This document shows positions 22,085 through 33,847 of a DNA stretch of 64,000 nucleotides, piece by piece. Each line of letters starts with the position of its first letter. Position 1 is the first letter of the stretch. The DNA comes from Periconia sp. R9002 (taxonomy: Eukaryota > Ascomycota > Dothideomycetes > Pleosporales > Periconiaceae), in assembly GCA_023627715.1 (NCBI GenBank), contig JAMAHW010000030.1, positions 310,001 through 374,000 on the forward strand, written 5' to 3'. The position numbers and the translations under genes were made by a program. The notes beneath the pieces are model-generated. The model worked only from the letters and a program-made list of their open reading frames with translations, had not been told where the DNA came from and searched no databases.

Positions 22085-23144
22085 CATCAGCTCGGTACGC
22101 TTGCTGACAATAGTTGTTGGTTACAAACCTTGCTTGCAAAGAAATTGATACTTATCCACCTGTCTTACGCGCGCACTCTAATCATAAATAGTAGCAGCTA
22201 CTCACCTCTCAAACATTCATTCGCAAATCCATAGCTGCGCTCCCAAAAGTGAACAAGTGTGCGACTGAAGCTATGATCTGCCCATTCGAGATCTTCACAG
22301 CCCATCCAAAGCAAAGGGCGTATTCGCAATGGGAATCTTATGCATCATCTGTCAGCGTGCCTACAGTCATCAAAGAGTGGAGTGGGAGTCACCAGATTTA
22401 ACACCGCTCTTGTTGCTTCAGCTTGTTCCCAATTCCGAACACCGTCTTTGTGCTCGATAAGTGATCATGCGACCCCGGGCTAGACAGTTTTGGAGTTTCC
22501 GAGCCTTCCCTTTTCTAGCTAATCGGAGACCGGAGTAGACGGAATAGGCGGTGCTGGCGCGGGTAGGCGTTGCGCGTCAAGTTAGAGAGATCTCAGTTCT
22601 CATCTAGTAGATAGGATGACCTTCAAAATTTAATAAAGAATGCTCAATTACCTGTTTAGTGTTACAGGAGTAGATTCAAATTACAGTCTACTTCCTTCCT
22701 AGTTGGCCTAATTTGTTGGAATGACTGCAGTGCAAACCTTTGTCCGCAGGTGCGTAAAAACAAGGCGGGTAATAGTCATTGACCCATCAGCCGCCTCTGA
22801 GCAAGCGGAATGGAAACATATCTTTATTTATAAATTGAAAAAAACGAAGATAAAAAAAACCAAAAAAAAAAATTTTTGTAGAAGGGCGTTCCTTACCTGA
22901 GATTAGAAGACATGGCATTGAAAAGGGCTGAAGCCTTCGTACGCTAGCCATGCCAACAACTAGCACGGAACATATGCCAAATATAGCCAATCAGCGTCTT
23001 TACGCTGCCGACCGGGAATCCTGCTATAAAGATGGGTGCCTGATGTAACATCGAAGGACCGACTATAAATGCCACTGCGCCAGTATATATGCAGTCCATA
23101 ACGCAATAGCCAACTGACATCTTCCTCACAAGAATCAAGCAAAA
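22085..23144. other. Gene-free spacer with A/T-rich tract
   Basis: No gene is seen. A low-complexity A-rich tract lies at about 22830-22880. The last 150 bp forms the promoter of the acetyltransferase; its transcript leader ends in a CAAAAATG context. Confidence 0.5.
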
Positions 23145-23834
23145 ATGTCGCTCGAAATCCGCCCCATCACCGAAGCCGACTTGCGCGACTACATCGAAAC
23201 TGCGGCTAAGGCGTTCGCGGGGACCTTGGTCGCCAAACTATCCCCACCACCAACAGAAGAAAGCACTCAAAAGCAGATCGCCAAAACCCTGAAAAGCATG
23301 AAGGAGGAGCCAGACCTTCGCCTGCTCAAAGTCGTCGACACGGACCTTAACGACAAAATGATCGCATGCGCGAAATGGAGAATCAACGAGAAGGAGCGAA
23401 CAGAAGAGGAAATCCAGACGATGCTGCCGGTTCCCGACAGAGAAAATGACAGTGCGGTATCGATTGAGCTGCAGGAGTATCTCGCCAGGGTGAGAAGAAA
23501 GTGGATGGGGACCAAGCCGTTCGTTTTTTTGTCCCTGCTAGTGGTGCATCCGGATCACCAGCGTCGCGGTGCGGGTGCACAGCTACTCCAGTGGGGAATT
23601 GAGAAGGCAGATGAATTGAAATTACCATGTTTTTTGGAATCTTCGGATGCCGGGAAGCCGTTGTACTTGAAGTACGGATTTGAGCCGTTGGAGGTGACTA
23701 CGTGGGATAACACTAAGTACGTATTTTCTCACAATGGCATCTGCGGTACAGTTTCTGGTATTAACAATGGGTATAGGTACGGATTTGAAGGTATTACAAC
23801 GAACACATGCATGATACGCCCTGTTCCGACTTAG
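23145..23834 (+). CDS. GNAT-family N-acetyltransferase, 229 aa
   Basis: This enzyme transfers an acetyl group from acetyl-CoA to an unknown amine. It has a single exon and starts at the first ATG, in a good context. The N-terminus IRPITEADLRDYIETAAKAF is the usual GNAT beta1-alpha1 opening. The acetyl-CoA loop is FLSLLVVHPDHQRRGAGAQL, containing the Q/R-x-x-G-x-G/A motif (QRRGAG), followed by GIEKADELKLPCFLESSD and GKPLYLKYGFEPLE, the motif B region seen in fungal small-molecule GNATs. The region between residues 50 and 110 is a charged insertion typical of fungal members. The substrate cannot be told from sequence; the neighbours give no pathway. Confidence 0.88.
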   Translation: MSLEIRPITEADLRDYIETAAKAFAGTLVAKLSPPPTEESTQKQIAKTLKSMKEEPDLRLLKVVDTDLNDKMIACAKWRINEKERTEEEIQTMLPVPDRENDSAVSIELQEYLARVRRKWMGTKPFVFLSLLVVHPDHQRRGAGAQLLQWGIEKADELKLPCFLESSDAGKPLYLKYGFEPLEVTTWDNTKYVFSHNGICGTVSGINNGYRYGFEGITTNTCMIRPVPT

Positions 23835-24456
23835 ATTGAGTCACCAAGCATAGATCAATGAAAGTTTCCAATCGGCATTCCAATTCTTTTCAGCATACCA
23901 CTGCATGTGATTATGATTCTCATTGGTTTTTGGCAGATAGGAGGTGTCGATTGATAGAAGCTTGTGCATGGTAGGGCTCAATTTTCAGATCTAGATTTAG
24001 AGAAGACTAGTTTTTTACTTTCTGGCACCCTTCTTGCATTTTTTAGGCCAGACATCAACTCTGCCGCGATTCCAAGTAATTTCAGTCTATGTTACCAGAA
24101 CCTTCAAAGGAATGGTAGGTTTATGTCTTCGTTTCTCCTGTTCCCTTTTAGGTATCAAGCGACCTATTGGCCTTGGCTTCAAGTAGTATGACAGTAAATT
24201 TTCCATTCAAAACATTCTGTTTCCTAATTTGTCTTCCAAACAAAATGATGAACCTGGTTTATAATACCTTGGTGTCACTACGTATACATACAGAAAAACT
24301 GTTCCGATTTCACCATCTCACTCGACGCTAGCGACGTATCGAGTTTAGTGCGGTGTTGAGCTTAGCGTACCGTGGTTATGGTGCGGTGCTCACACACAAA
24401 ACCACCTTGTTCATCATCATTCCCTCCGAACAAAAACTTCCGCTCCGTCGCACAGT
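23835..24456. other. Gene-free spacer
   Basis: Nothing recognisable is seen apart from promoter-like AT-rich DNA upstream of the gene at 24457. Confidence 0.5.
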
Positions 24457-25051
24457 ATGACCACGCTCATGAGCCTTCCACCCGAAATCCGAACCGAAAT
24501 CTACGACTTATGCATGTTCCCTCAGCATGATTATGTCGCAATCCACCATTGCACAAAGCCCCAGGATCTTGTTTCCACGGCGTTGAAGTCACCAATCTTC
24601 CGTCTTTCTGCACAGATCAGGATGGAGGCATTGATTCAGTTATTCAAAACCAAAGCCTTCGAGTTCTCCGACTTGGCAACAATGCTCGCATTTCTGGACT
24701 GGGCCCGCGGCTATGCGGATATCATATCGGAAGTGAGACTGTTTGTCTTGAACGACATAACTGACGACACTCTGGTACGCATACCTCACACAAAATTTTT
24801 GATTCTATTTCCACATATGCACCTTCTACACCTATCACACGGATTTCTAATCTTATGACTAGGTCGAACAACTGAGGGAACGATTGGGCACTATGAAGGG
24901 GCTGAAAACCATCACTTTGGTGCGAGCAAGAATGCTAAACCTCATGTCATCTACCTCATTGCACAACGAAATGTACAAAATAATACAACACGACCGATTG
25001 ACTGGAAAGGCAGAGGCTCGAGGGGCCCAGATCAATGTTGTGAGGGTGTGA
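24457..25051 (+). CDS. Small F-box/2EXR-like protein, 168 aa
   Basis: The N-terminal MSLPPEIRTEIYDLCM motif is the hallmark of fungal F-box-like/2EXR domains (LPxEIRxxIY), thought to mediate protein contacts in ubiquitin ligase or heterokaryon-related proteins. Exon 1 is 24457-24774 and exon 2 is 24863-25051. The 88-bp intron starts GTACGC and ends ACTAG. The junction reads DDTL-VEQLRERLGTMKGLKTITLV, which continues the helix-strand pattern, and the frame then runs to a TGA. No transmembrane segment is predicted after splicing; the unspliced read-through gives a false hydrophobic end. The partner and substrate are unknown. Confidence 0.75.
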
Positions 25052-25384
25052 AGTGATATATAAAGCAGAGTCATACCACGGATATCAAATTATGCTATCA
25101 GCAGTGCAATCACGGGTTTTAAAGATGTACCTGAGGCTAGAAGAAGAAGGTTATGCTTGAGTATACTATCAGCCTGAACATTTTAGATTCAAAGTGCAGA
25201 TGAAACTGTACGATGGCTTTCGTAACCTCGTAAGAAGACATCGCAGCGAGCAACTGGGGTTATATAACATGGTCAAAAATCAGACTGGGGTATCATTGAT
25301 GGAGCTATAGAATACATGTTGCTGATCCGTCATCTTCCTCTTTCCATCTCCTGTCTCCTCTCCTCTCCCACCAACCACCCCTAC

Positions 25385-25984
25385 CTACACCCTCAGGGGA
25401 TCCTTGAGGCGGGTAGCCCTCCTCAAATCCTCAAATGCCACCGCCACCGGCATGACTTGCTGTTTGCTGAGCCTCCGGAGCCAGCCGTCCGCGAGGCCCG
25501 GGAAGAAGCGGTCGACGGCAGAAGCGAGCTTGATGATGAAGGACGTGTCGGCCATGTTGTAGCCGACCGTCGCGAACTGGTCCAGGTGCCAGCCAAACCT
25601 ATTGATGAATTCCTCCGTGGAGGAGAAGTCGGCGGCGCGGAGGGTGGTGAAGGATCGCCAGAGTTCAAGGGTCTGTCGCATGTTGGGATGCTTTTTGGGG
25701 GCGGCGGGAAAGAAGGTTTTTGGCCGTGGGTTTGTGAGATTGGTGTTGGTATAGGGCGTCTGAGGCTCCTGCTGCTGCTGGCGACGTTGTAGGTTGTGAA
25801 GTTGATTGTGGGTTCTGTTGCGCCGTTGGTGCTGTCGACGACGGTGATAGTGGTGATGATGGTAGGTCTTGAGCTGCTGCTGCGGCTTCGGGATGGTGGT
25901 GATGATTCTCGTCGTAATGGGTCTTGATGCGGTGTAGACTGGTGGAAGAAAAAAAAGGTAGCTGAAAGATCTTATACTTGACAA
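25385..25984 (-). CDS. Uncertain ORF, possible Gag-like fragment
   Basis: An open frame of about 199 codons has no upstream ATG. The first ATG lies about halfway (NMRQTLELWRSF), so it would need a 5' exon, or the frame is a relic. The N-terminal half is low complexity (His, Arg and Gln runs, with CAG/CTG-like repeats). The C-terminal half looks globular: FSSTEEFINRFGWHLDQFA ... NMADTSFIIKLASAVDRF ... GWLRRL. The spacing loosely recalls retrotransposon Gag helices, but I see no zinc knuckle, polymerase or long terminal repeats nearby. A conventional orphan gene is equally possible. Confidence 0.35.
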   Translation of the reverse strand: MSSIRSFSYLFFLPPVYTASRPITTRIITTIPKPQQQLKTYHHHHYHRRRQHQRRNRTHNQLHNLQRRQQQQEPQTPYTNTNLTNPRPKTFFPAAPKKHPNMRQTLELWRSFTTLRAADFSSTEEFINRFGWHLDQFATVGYNMADTSFIIKLASAVDRFFPGLADGWLRRLSKQQVMPVAVAFEDLRRATRLKDPLRV

Positions 25985-26124
25985 TAGACAGCTTCGCCTA
26001 GATTAGTCTCTAAATACAAGCAAGTGAGTGAAGATGAATAGGAAATTTAGGTCACAACAACCGCAAGCTAAACGAATGATCATATTTTCCCTCTCACTAT
26101 TGTGAGCCCCTACATACAATAAGC

Positions 26125-27682
26125 TCAAGACTGTGGCACCATTAGCCTGTCAACATCAGGGCCCCAACCTCCATTCACCCCGCTAATCGTAATAGTATTA
26201 GCCCCAGCCTTTAAATCGACGTTCAGCGAACTGCTCGAAGGGTCGCCTCCAGTCACAGGCAAGAACGCAATTGTCTGTGCGGGACCTCCGTTCACGCTTA
26301 CCGCTGCGAAGCGCTGAGAACTATCACCATTGAGATATTTGATACGGATTGTTGTGCGGGTGGTAGCAGACGATTGCACGTTTGTGAAAGTGACGACACC
26401 GGCGCTTGTACCACCAATGTAACCCGCGGCACTGGCATTGGAACAACCGCTGCAGGAAACTGTTTTTGCCCCACCAGACAAGGTAGCAGACTCGCCTTCG
26501 TACTGGTTCTCGCTGGGGCCGGACGTCTATTGTGCAGATTAGTATTGTGTGTGAGACCCAAACGTCAATACAAGAACAATAACACGAAAAAGAAAAAAGG
26601 TTCGTTCGGAACAGACGCACCATTGAACCAGAATTTGCATCCACCACCCAATTCACTGCGTTTTTCATTGACGCCGTCGTGCCACTCAGTTGCAGCGGTA
26701 ACCATATGTATGTGCTTCTCATAAGATTGCTGCTCACCCATCTATCCCCAAGATACATCGCATTATTGCCCACTGGCAATATAAAATTAGTCTGGGAAGC
26801 ATAGGTGTTACTGCCTGAGTCTGCAAACGTCTTCCATCCGCTCCATGGACCAGAAAGGCTCGTCGCGGTACTGTACACGTTATCATTCGGATCCCAGCCT
26901 GTTAGTTTCGACCCGAACATGAAGTAGACGCCGTTCTTCTTGATAATGGCGGGCGCTTCGATAGAGTCTTTCCAGAGGTAAGTCGATTGTCTTACGCTGA
27001 GATAGTCATCGGAGAGGAGATCGATGCGGAGGCCATTCTTGCGGTCCTCTGTCAGAAGGTATCCCTTGTTGTCATCGTCGACGAACAGGCCTTGATCTCT
27101 GCTTTCAAAACCTAGAGGCTGGAAGCTTCCTCTGTACTGGAACTGGCCACAAACAGTATCTCCCGTGGCGACGCCGACTTTTGCTTCGCCGTAGTTTGAA
27201 CTATCAATGTGCATGTAGAGCACGTATTTGTTGGTTGCCTTGTTGAACACTACTTTGGGACGCTCAACGACGCGGTTGGGACCAAGGTCGCCGGAAGACG
27301 TGCGTGATAGAAGTGCGCCTTCGTATTTCCATTCTACAAGGTTGTTGCTGGAATAGCAATTGACATTTTGGAAGGCGGAGCCATCGGTTTTGTCTTCCCC
27401 GACCCTTCCACGTTCATTAACTGACCGACAACCAAGGTAGAATGGAGCAGAAATATGTACCAGTAGTATGTGCTGCCAACTTTCAATATGCCGCCTCCGT
27501 GGGCTTGAATGTGTTTCCCGGTATTAGTCTTAGGAATTGTTAGTACTGTGCTGGTATCATTACACCAAAGATATCCCGCTCACCGCGGTCCAAGTTCCTC
27601 CAGGTACAATCTGTAGTGTCGCATTCACAGATGCTAGCGTAGCCAGCAATCCGAGCGCAGTGAAACTAGGAATGATGCGCAT
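26125..27682 (-). CDS. Secreted GH43 exo-beta-1,3-galactanase with CBM35-like domain
   Basis: The enzyme would release galactose from the beta-1,3-galactan backbone of arabinogalactan proteins outside the cell. Four exons (27682-27584, 27528-27461, 27404-26621, 26526-26125) give 450 aa. A signal peptide (residues 1-21) is followed by IQAHGGGILKVGSTYYWVGEDK, the start of the five-bladed fold, and GPNRVVERPKVVFN with Glu 103. DSIEAPAI holds the likely general acid Glu 205, and NTYASQTNF holds Gln 260, which replaces the usual base as described for the GH43 subfamily 24 enzyme Pc1,3Gal43A. Residues about 330-450 form a CBM35-like beta-sandwich (EGESATLSGGAKTV ... GGWGPDVDRLMV). The introns are 55, 56 and 94 bp; the first has a TACTAAC branch site. 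Confidence 0.93.
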
Positions 27683-30409
27683 TTTCTCTGTGGTTCACAC
27701 TTTGGAATCGAAGTTTGCTGGAAGATGATTCGGGAGCATGGCTGTCATATGAATGAAGACGCTTGTCTCAGGGTTCGCGGAAAAAATATAGGCATGTGAC
27801 ATATGTCCACGGTTGAAAGGACAATGTAGGTTAGATCCGTCATAGTATAACGGCTATATCAATAAATGCGTAAGGTGGGGATGGAGCGAATTATATTGGA
27901 TGACAGGGTTGAGGTGGTGCTAGAACGGAAACCCGGGGTAATGTGCGGCGAACTATGGAGCTTGTTCGCTAGTATCATTGATGGTAACGGAACAGAGTGG
28001 TTATTGAGACAGGGGCTAATGGATAGACATTAGAAAAGCCTGAAGCATTTTATATTTGGTATCGCAAAATGTGTGTATAGCTCTTCAACAATGGTTGTTT
28101 GTGAGGTTGTGCGATATGGGAGCTGTTGAGATGGGATGAGGCTCCAGCCACAAGCTTTAGCCCCAGATTTGAGCCACACTCGTGGCGCACCGCCACGAAT
28201 GCCATCCAAGCCAAGCTTCATCCGATCTCACCTACGTCTATAATTCTTTGCAAAGCGAATGCATCACCTTTCCAAAACATTTGGAGAGTTACATTTCACA
28301 AAGCACTGGTAATACGTAGGTGTTATTCATCCTGACCCTTGGATTTGATTGTCAGCAATATTGGAAGAATATGGAATACCTGGAATACTCAATCTAAGCA
28401 TTTGCGTCGGAGAACGGACGTTTGCTACCAACGATTGCTGTTTTATTTCGGCCTTTCGATTCTCAGGTGTCATTCGCCGATGTTGTACCCATATTCTTTC
28501 AGTCGATCGATCCATTTTCCTTGTCATATCCTTGCCAGAGTCATAATGTTCCTCATTCTAACGTATACCCTCCTTTGCAGGCTCCGTGTTCCCCCCTGTA
28601 CATGTGTAGGCAAGCCCTCATGCATCCCTTTCTGATTGTGAAGAGAAACGCAATATCTCCCAGAAGCTTTTGGCGTCCTTCTACTCAATTTCCATTCCCT
28701 CCACAGTATGCCCCGGCGTTTTTCTATCTGTAGCCGCAGAATCCTTGACAAACCTGCTAACGTTTGTGCGATGCTATCGACCATTTCCGCAGCATTCTGA
28801 CACGGCTACGAGCCCCGAGAATTTTCGTGCAGGCATAAAGTAGCGGCTCTGGAGCACGATGGCTTATCGGAGGGTGGATCGCGGAGGACGGAGGAAGGAG
28901 TAGATGCGCCGAGTGCGAGCTGCGTGCGGAGAGTTGGCCGCGGTCTACCGCGAGGCTTCGTGGTGCTTGTATGCGCTTCCGTGCCGGCTTGAGGTGAAGG
29001 TAGAGAGTGTAGAGGGTTGGCATAGCTGCCTCCGCCGTCGAATACTGGCGGGATGCTGCGGCCCCAATGAGAGTCCAGAAAGTCTTCCGGGCCTTCGGCC
29101 ACCATCACCACCACCACTATGCAGACGTTTTTAATTGCGCCGGAGATGATTTTGGGATGAATAAAAAGTTGAAAGTTTTCCGAAGCTCGTAATTTTGCTA
29201 GCCGTATTGTTGTGAAGCCGCGAGCATAGGGTCAGAATTTCGTCGCCATGTCGCACGGACCCTCAACACCACAAAAGCTCTCCGCCCAGCATCGCGATAT
29301 TTCCCCACCATGACCAAGTCCATCGCAACAACAACACCCCTTTGCACTCTTTTGCTCTTAGAATCCGGCATCGGAAGCATCTTATCGTCTCCATCTTCTT
29401 CTCTTCGGGCGGTCTCAAGCTTCGTAGCGGCCGTGAGAGCCATCTGCGCCCCAGCATCTCTCTTTGCCCTTACTGCTCCCAGCACCACATCCACCCCTCT
29501 CTCAGAGCCTTTGTCCTCTGACCATCGGGATACGTCTCGTAGCGTCCTCGGGCCAGCATTTTGAGCTTCATGGTAGCCTGCGTCGTCCATAACTGCTCCT
29601 CGTACAGCCGCAGGGTCTCTCCGAGGTCCTCAGGTGACGACGCGCATCCCAGATAGCAGCCCTACCCACACCCCTCAGAGCCGCTCATGGATGCAAGCAA
29701 GAAGCGGGTAAGTCATTCAACATCTTCCAGTGCCACATCTTTGAATGGTCGCAACTAACCGCCCATGGGTTTCCAGAAAGGCGCGCGCCCAAGCCTATTC
29801 TTACCGGGAAGGGTCTTGTAACTTTACAACTCCGGCAGGTTTCGAAGGGCGACTAGGTGGAAACTGCTGCTGCTTTGAGGCAACAGCCGTTTTATCTGGC
29901 TATCTCCGCTCTACGTCGATGGGGACGGACAACTTGAGGATGGCCCTGCAAGCGGCGATTGTTGGTAAAGCTGGTAAGTCACCATCCTCTGACAATCTCT
30001 CTGGTATCCGGTAGCCTTTCGATGCAGTTGCATTTGGGAAGTTCGTCTAACATCGTCACATCGCCTCAGAAAATCCTACTGTCTTGTTGCTGTTCTCTTG
30101 GGGCAGAACCGAATACGCTCCACCGCAAAGACCAGTCCGTTGCTGGCATCGCCACATACACGAAGCCCAAACATACATTTCCGCTGCCCGTTCTTTCTCG
30201 TAATTTTACCATCGAGGTTGCCTTTTTAATACAACGGAACGACGTCATACTAGGGGGAGGATGGGTCCATAACCGCCGATACATATAGGCGATGTAAATT
30301 TCATGAAGTCGGTGCATGTCATTCGTCTTTAGGGGCGGACGCTCCCGTCCGAGTCGGAGTCTAGGGCAACTCGTCTAAAGTGCCTGGGTGATCTTGGTTT
30401 GTTCTTGTC
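27683..30409. other. Gene-poor 2.7-kb region with coding-like shreds
   Basis: No complete gene is supported. Between 28.8 and 29.7 kb the minus strand has several overlapping open stretches with protein-like composition. One, at about 29640-29470, reads DLGETLRLYEEQLWTT and QATMKLKMLARGRYET before a stop. They do not join by clear introns and belong to no family I know, so they may be a decayed gene or an unresolved multi-exon gene. Confidence 0.35.
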
Positions 30410-30995
30410 CTCTGCGATATCTCCCTGCGAGATTTTTCGTACGACTTGGAGCATATCGGACGCCCTGGTGCGGATGATCGGTTTGCTTGAAGTACCCAGG
30501 TGTTCCTAGTCGCTCTCCATCCTCTGCAATATCTCTATAGAGATTTTTTGTACGTCAGAGCTTGTCTAAAACGTCCAGGTGCGGATAGCGAAGCTTCGCT
30601 TGAAGTGTGCGATTACTGCTAATTTCTTTGCACCCTCTGCGATATCTCGACTAGAGATCTTTCGTATGGACGAGAGAATATGTGGTGCCTGCACATGATT
30701 GAAGGAGCTTGCTCGAAGTCCCAGAAGTGAGCAAGTGCTGCTCGAGCTCCCCATCCTCCGCGATATCTCTTTTCCAGGTCTAGGTTTTCGTCGGTTTGGA
30801 AGTTGCGGTGGTATCCGTGTACTCGACTGTTTGCTGGTGTTACTCAACACTTCCCATCCTCTACGATATCTCTTCAGGGATTTTCGTATGTCCGGAAGTC
30901 GTGTCACCTGTGGATGGCACTTGAAGTGCACCGGTACTGCTCAACACCCATACTCGGCGAGATCTTCCTTGGAATATTCGGATTTTCGTATGTAC
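30410..30995. repeat. Diverged tandem array, six ~95-120-bp units with stem-loop core
   Basis: Related cores begin at 30410, 30522, 30635, 30756, 30859 and 30953, 94 to 121 bp apart. The consensus core is CTCTGCGATATCTC, a short loop, then AGAGATTTTTCGTAYG. A second shared motif GCTTGAAGT recurs about 75 bp into most units. In units 1-3 the core can form a stem (ATCTC/GAGAT), and in unit 2 it is a perfect 14-bp palindrome, ATCTCTATAGAGAT. Units 4-6 are more diverged. No protein frame runs through the array. Confidence 0.8.
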
Positions 30996-33625
30996 GGGAC
31001 TCGTGAATGTGCCTGCCCATGGATGGATTGACTTCGACTTGAGTTCCACTTTCACTGCATCATGCATATACGCCCTCTTTGGTGTTTCAACCTCATCATC
31101 CCGGGATTGATAATCTCGAGCCCAGATAGGCACCTGCGAGGCGATCCGCCGTGCACCATCAAGGACAGCATACTCGGTGATCCGCGAAGGGGGTGACTCC
31201 CCGTATCAAAAAGCGGATTGGATTGTTCGTGGATGGTGTTAAGTCCAATACCGAGTATGTCTGCAACCGGGTGGTGTATTCTGGTTTGGACGCCCGTGAA
31301 TACTCAGCTGATGGGGATTGGAATCTTGCCTTGGTGAGGCTCTGATCACCGGAGAGTATGGGTGGTGTGGTGATGTGGAATTTTCACCTCTGGCCGTTGG
31401 TCTTGCTATCGGACTCATGAATCGTTGTTTCGATGTGGTGTCATCGTTTCTACAACCTCGCGATTGGCTTCCACTCATACCCTAGATATGCGACGTGGAT
31501 GCTCTAGTTGTCATCATCCGTGTGTTGTTGTTTGGCTCCTATCGTGTCTATACCTATGGTCAAGGTTCGGTCAGCACCTTCGTTTCCCTCTCGTCCAATC
31601 ACCACGTCTCTTGCTCTCTGGCAAAATCCCTCGGCCATTCGACATGCCAGTGCTATCACTTCGATCCTGCCTTTCGACACCATTCGATCCTTCTTCTTCT
31701 TCTTCCATTCCTTCCTATTCTCCATACAAGCATTCCATCCGATCGGTGTCTCCTCTTAGTCCACTGCTCGACATCCTTCAGTACCAAAGCCCGGTCAAAT
31801 TCCAGCTCATGAAGGACTTCAAAAGTGGTTTGCGTTCTACACTTGCTTAGAAATGCCGTTATTTTACTGACATTTCGTAGTGATAACTCCCATATCGGAA
31901 CTTCGACAATCCAACGAACGGCAAAACCGGAATGGTGTGAGTATCTTCCCAGTTCAAAATCATATCGGCCTGCCACTTGATATTGTCTAGGAACAAGGAC
32001 GTACTGCAAGGATTCAGCCACAGTAGCGATGATCGGGATGTCAAGACTCTTTGCAATTGTACTGTTGATCATCAGCAATAGGGCTGTGCCTCGACAGCAA
32101 AATGACCCCGATAAGTGATTTGTTTCGATTCGCTGAAAGAAGATTAATGCCTATCCAGAGTATCAAACGAGTCGCACCCAGGTTCAGGCAAGCCGCATTT
32201 AACGTTGAAACTGGATATCATCATCGTTGTCGTCGTTTCAATAGAATTCGCTGAGGACGGAGTCTACGAGTGACCGATCCAGTAAGTAAGACTCCGCGTG
32301 GGTGGGGATGAAAGCTGACTTCTGATGGTAGTTGTGGTTGCAAAGTTTATCGCCGCCAAGGAGAAAGAGAGGGCATCCATCGCATGACGTATCTTCATCT
32401 TGAGTTTCAGATCCATCCCCTTCTGCGCTGCTCTTTTCCAGTACTAACTTTCTCTTCATCAGATCCCAATGCTCTTTCGTATCGCTGTTCGATGATAGCA
32501 TGCTCACAACCATCCGTTGAAGCATCGGGGCCACATTGCCGACTTATGAGACTTGCGGCGTTGAGAGATTTTGGGCAACGGCTACTTCTCCCGTTGGCCA
32601 TGCAAGTGATCCAGGATTATGAAATTCGCGATCCTTGATTCCGAAGCTGAGTATCCCTGTCCTGTATGCGATCGGTGTGTAACAATTGCCTAGATGGGCT
32701 TCTCCTTTTTGAAGACGCATGTTCTTCGAATGGAAAGAAACTCTGATCGCCGTGAGTGGTAACCCGCTAGAATTTTGACCGCGCTGTCTGCCGATGTTGT
32801 TTGAGAATACACTTCCTAGTGGGGATTGAAGTGCCGACAGGGACAACTCTGCATGCGTGCGACTGTTGAAAAGGCCGGATAAACGACACACATTCGCTAT
32901 AACTCTTCTCGGTGACCTATATCGCATCATCTAGCGGTCTCGCATCGATATATAGGACGAACTCCGGCCTTGACTTTCTTTTGTCTACGGTCGACATTTC
33001 TGCACGATTGAACAGCCGATCACACCAAGGCCAAGAAGGCTGATATGAAGCAATTTTCTTTCAGCCTGTTGGAGACCACCGCGGACAATAGCGGTACTGG
33101 GTTACTGTCAAAGATTCACCTAGCGGCCGGTGAACAACAAAACCATAACAGGTTTATGTTAAACATCGACCAAAGGAAAGCCCAGTTCCTGCGATTTGGT
33201 AGGTGAAATGTCCCATTGAATACCTATTCCTTGCGCTGATTCTCGTGTCCTTCAAAATTCCGAGGGTTCATCATCTTGGTATGATTGATATCCCGGTATG
33301 GTATCAACTTCCGTACTTCTCGGTGTGGCCGTACTTTCCGTTTTGATTGATGAAACTGTTGGATTCAGTATGGTAAAATCATACAGACGCAGACGTGTTG
33401 GTAAGTCCGACGTAAATGCGGTGACGAGGTGCTGCTAAAGAGAGCGCTCTATTTCTCACTGGTGACAGTCAGCTTCTTGCAGCTCGGCAAGATTATTGAA
33501 GTATGCAATCCACCAGCTTGATGACTTTCATAGCCACTGCAGCCTACGCAAGATGTTCCTGTACATTGCTACGAGGAAGATATCTTTGTTTCCCCGAGCT
33601 ACAAGCGATGATGTAAACGTCTCCA

Positions 33626-33847
33626 TCATCTTGACCCTTTCGTTTCGACGGCGAGACGCTGGCAATTGTGGATGACTGCCAGTTCCATGCAGGCAAGGAC
33701 AGGAAAACAAACCAAACCATGCATTGGGCTCATCGGCGATATTTCGCGAACAGGGTCGTAAGCAAGCACGTGTGATGGGCAGTTGGCGAGACTAACCACC
33801 ACGACGGCAAGAAAAACGCACAAGACACGAACAGAACGAAAAAACAT
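33626..33847 (-). CDS. Candidate small secreted protein, 73 aa
   Basis: An ATG-initiated frame with a typical signal peptide (SVRVLCVFLAVVVVSLANC, ending near residue 22) is followed by about 50 residues with three further cysteines (LVC, LAC, HNC). There is no homologue I recognise, no intron and no TATA box nearby. It lies in a gene-poor region, where small secreted genes are often found, but a 73-codon frame with a hydrophobic start can also occur by chance. Confidence 0.3.
   Translation of the reverse strand: MFFRSVRVLCVFLAVVVVSLANCPSHVLAYDPVREISPMSPMHGLVCFPVLACMELAVIHNCQRLAVETKGSR

Noticed and set aside
25316..25792. Plus-strand ORF of 158 codons
   Set aside because: It overlaps the minus-strand open frame at 25385-25984 antisense and has the composition of a shadow frame.
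30699..31031. Plus-strand ORF of 110 codons across the tandem array
   Set aside because: The repeat units are not multiples of three and the encoded peptide does not repeat, so coding is not the basis of the array.
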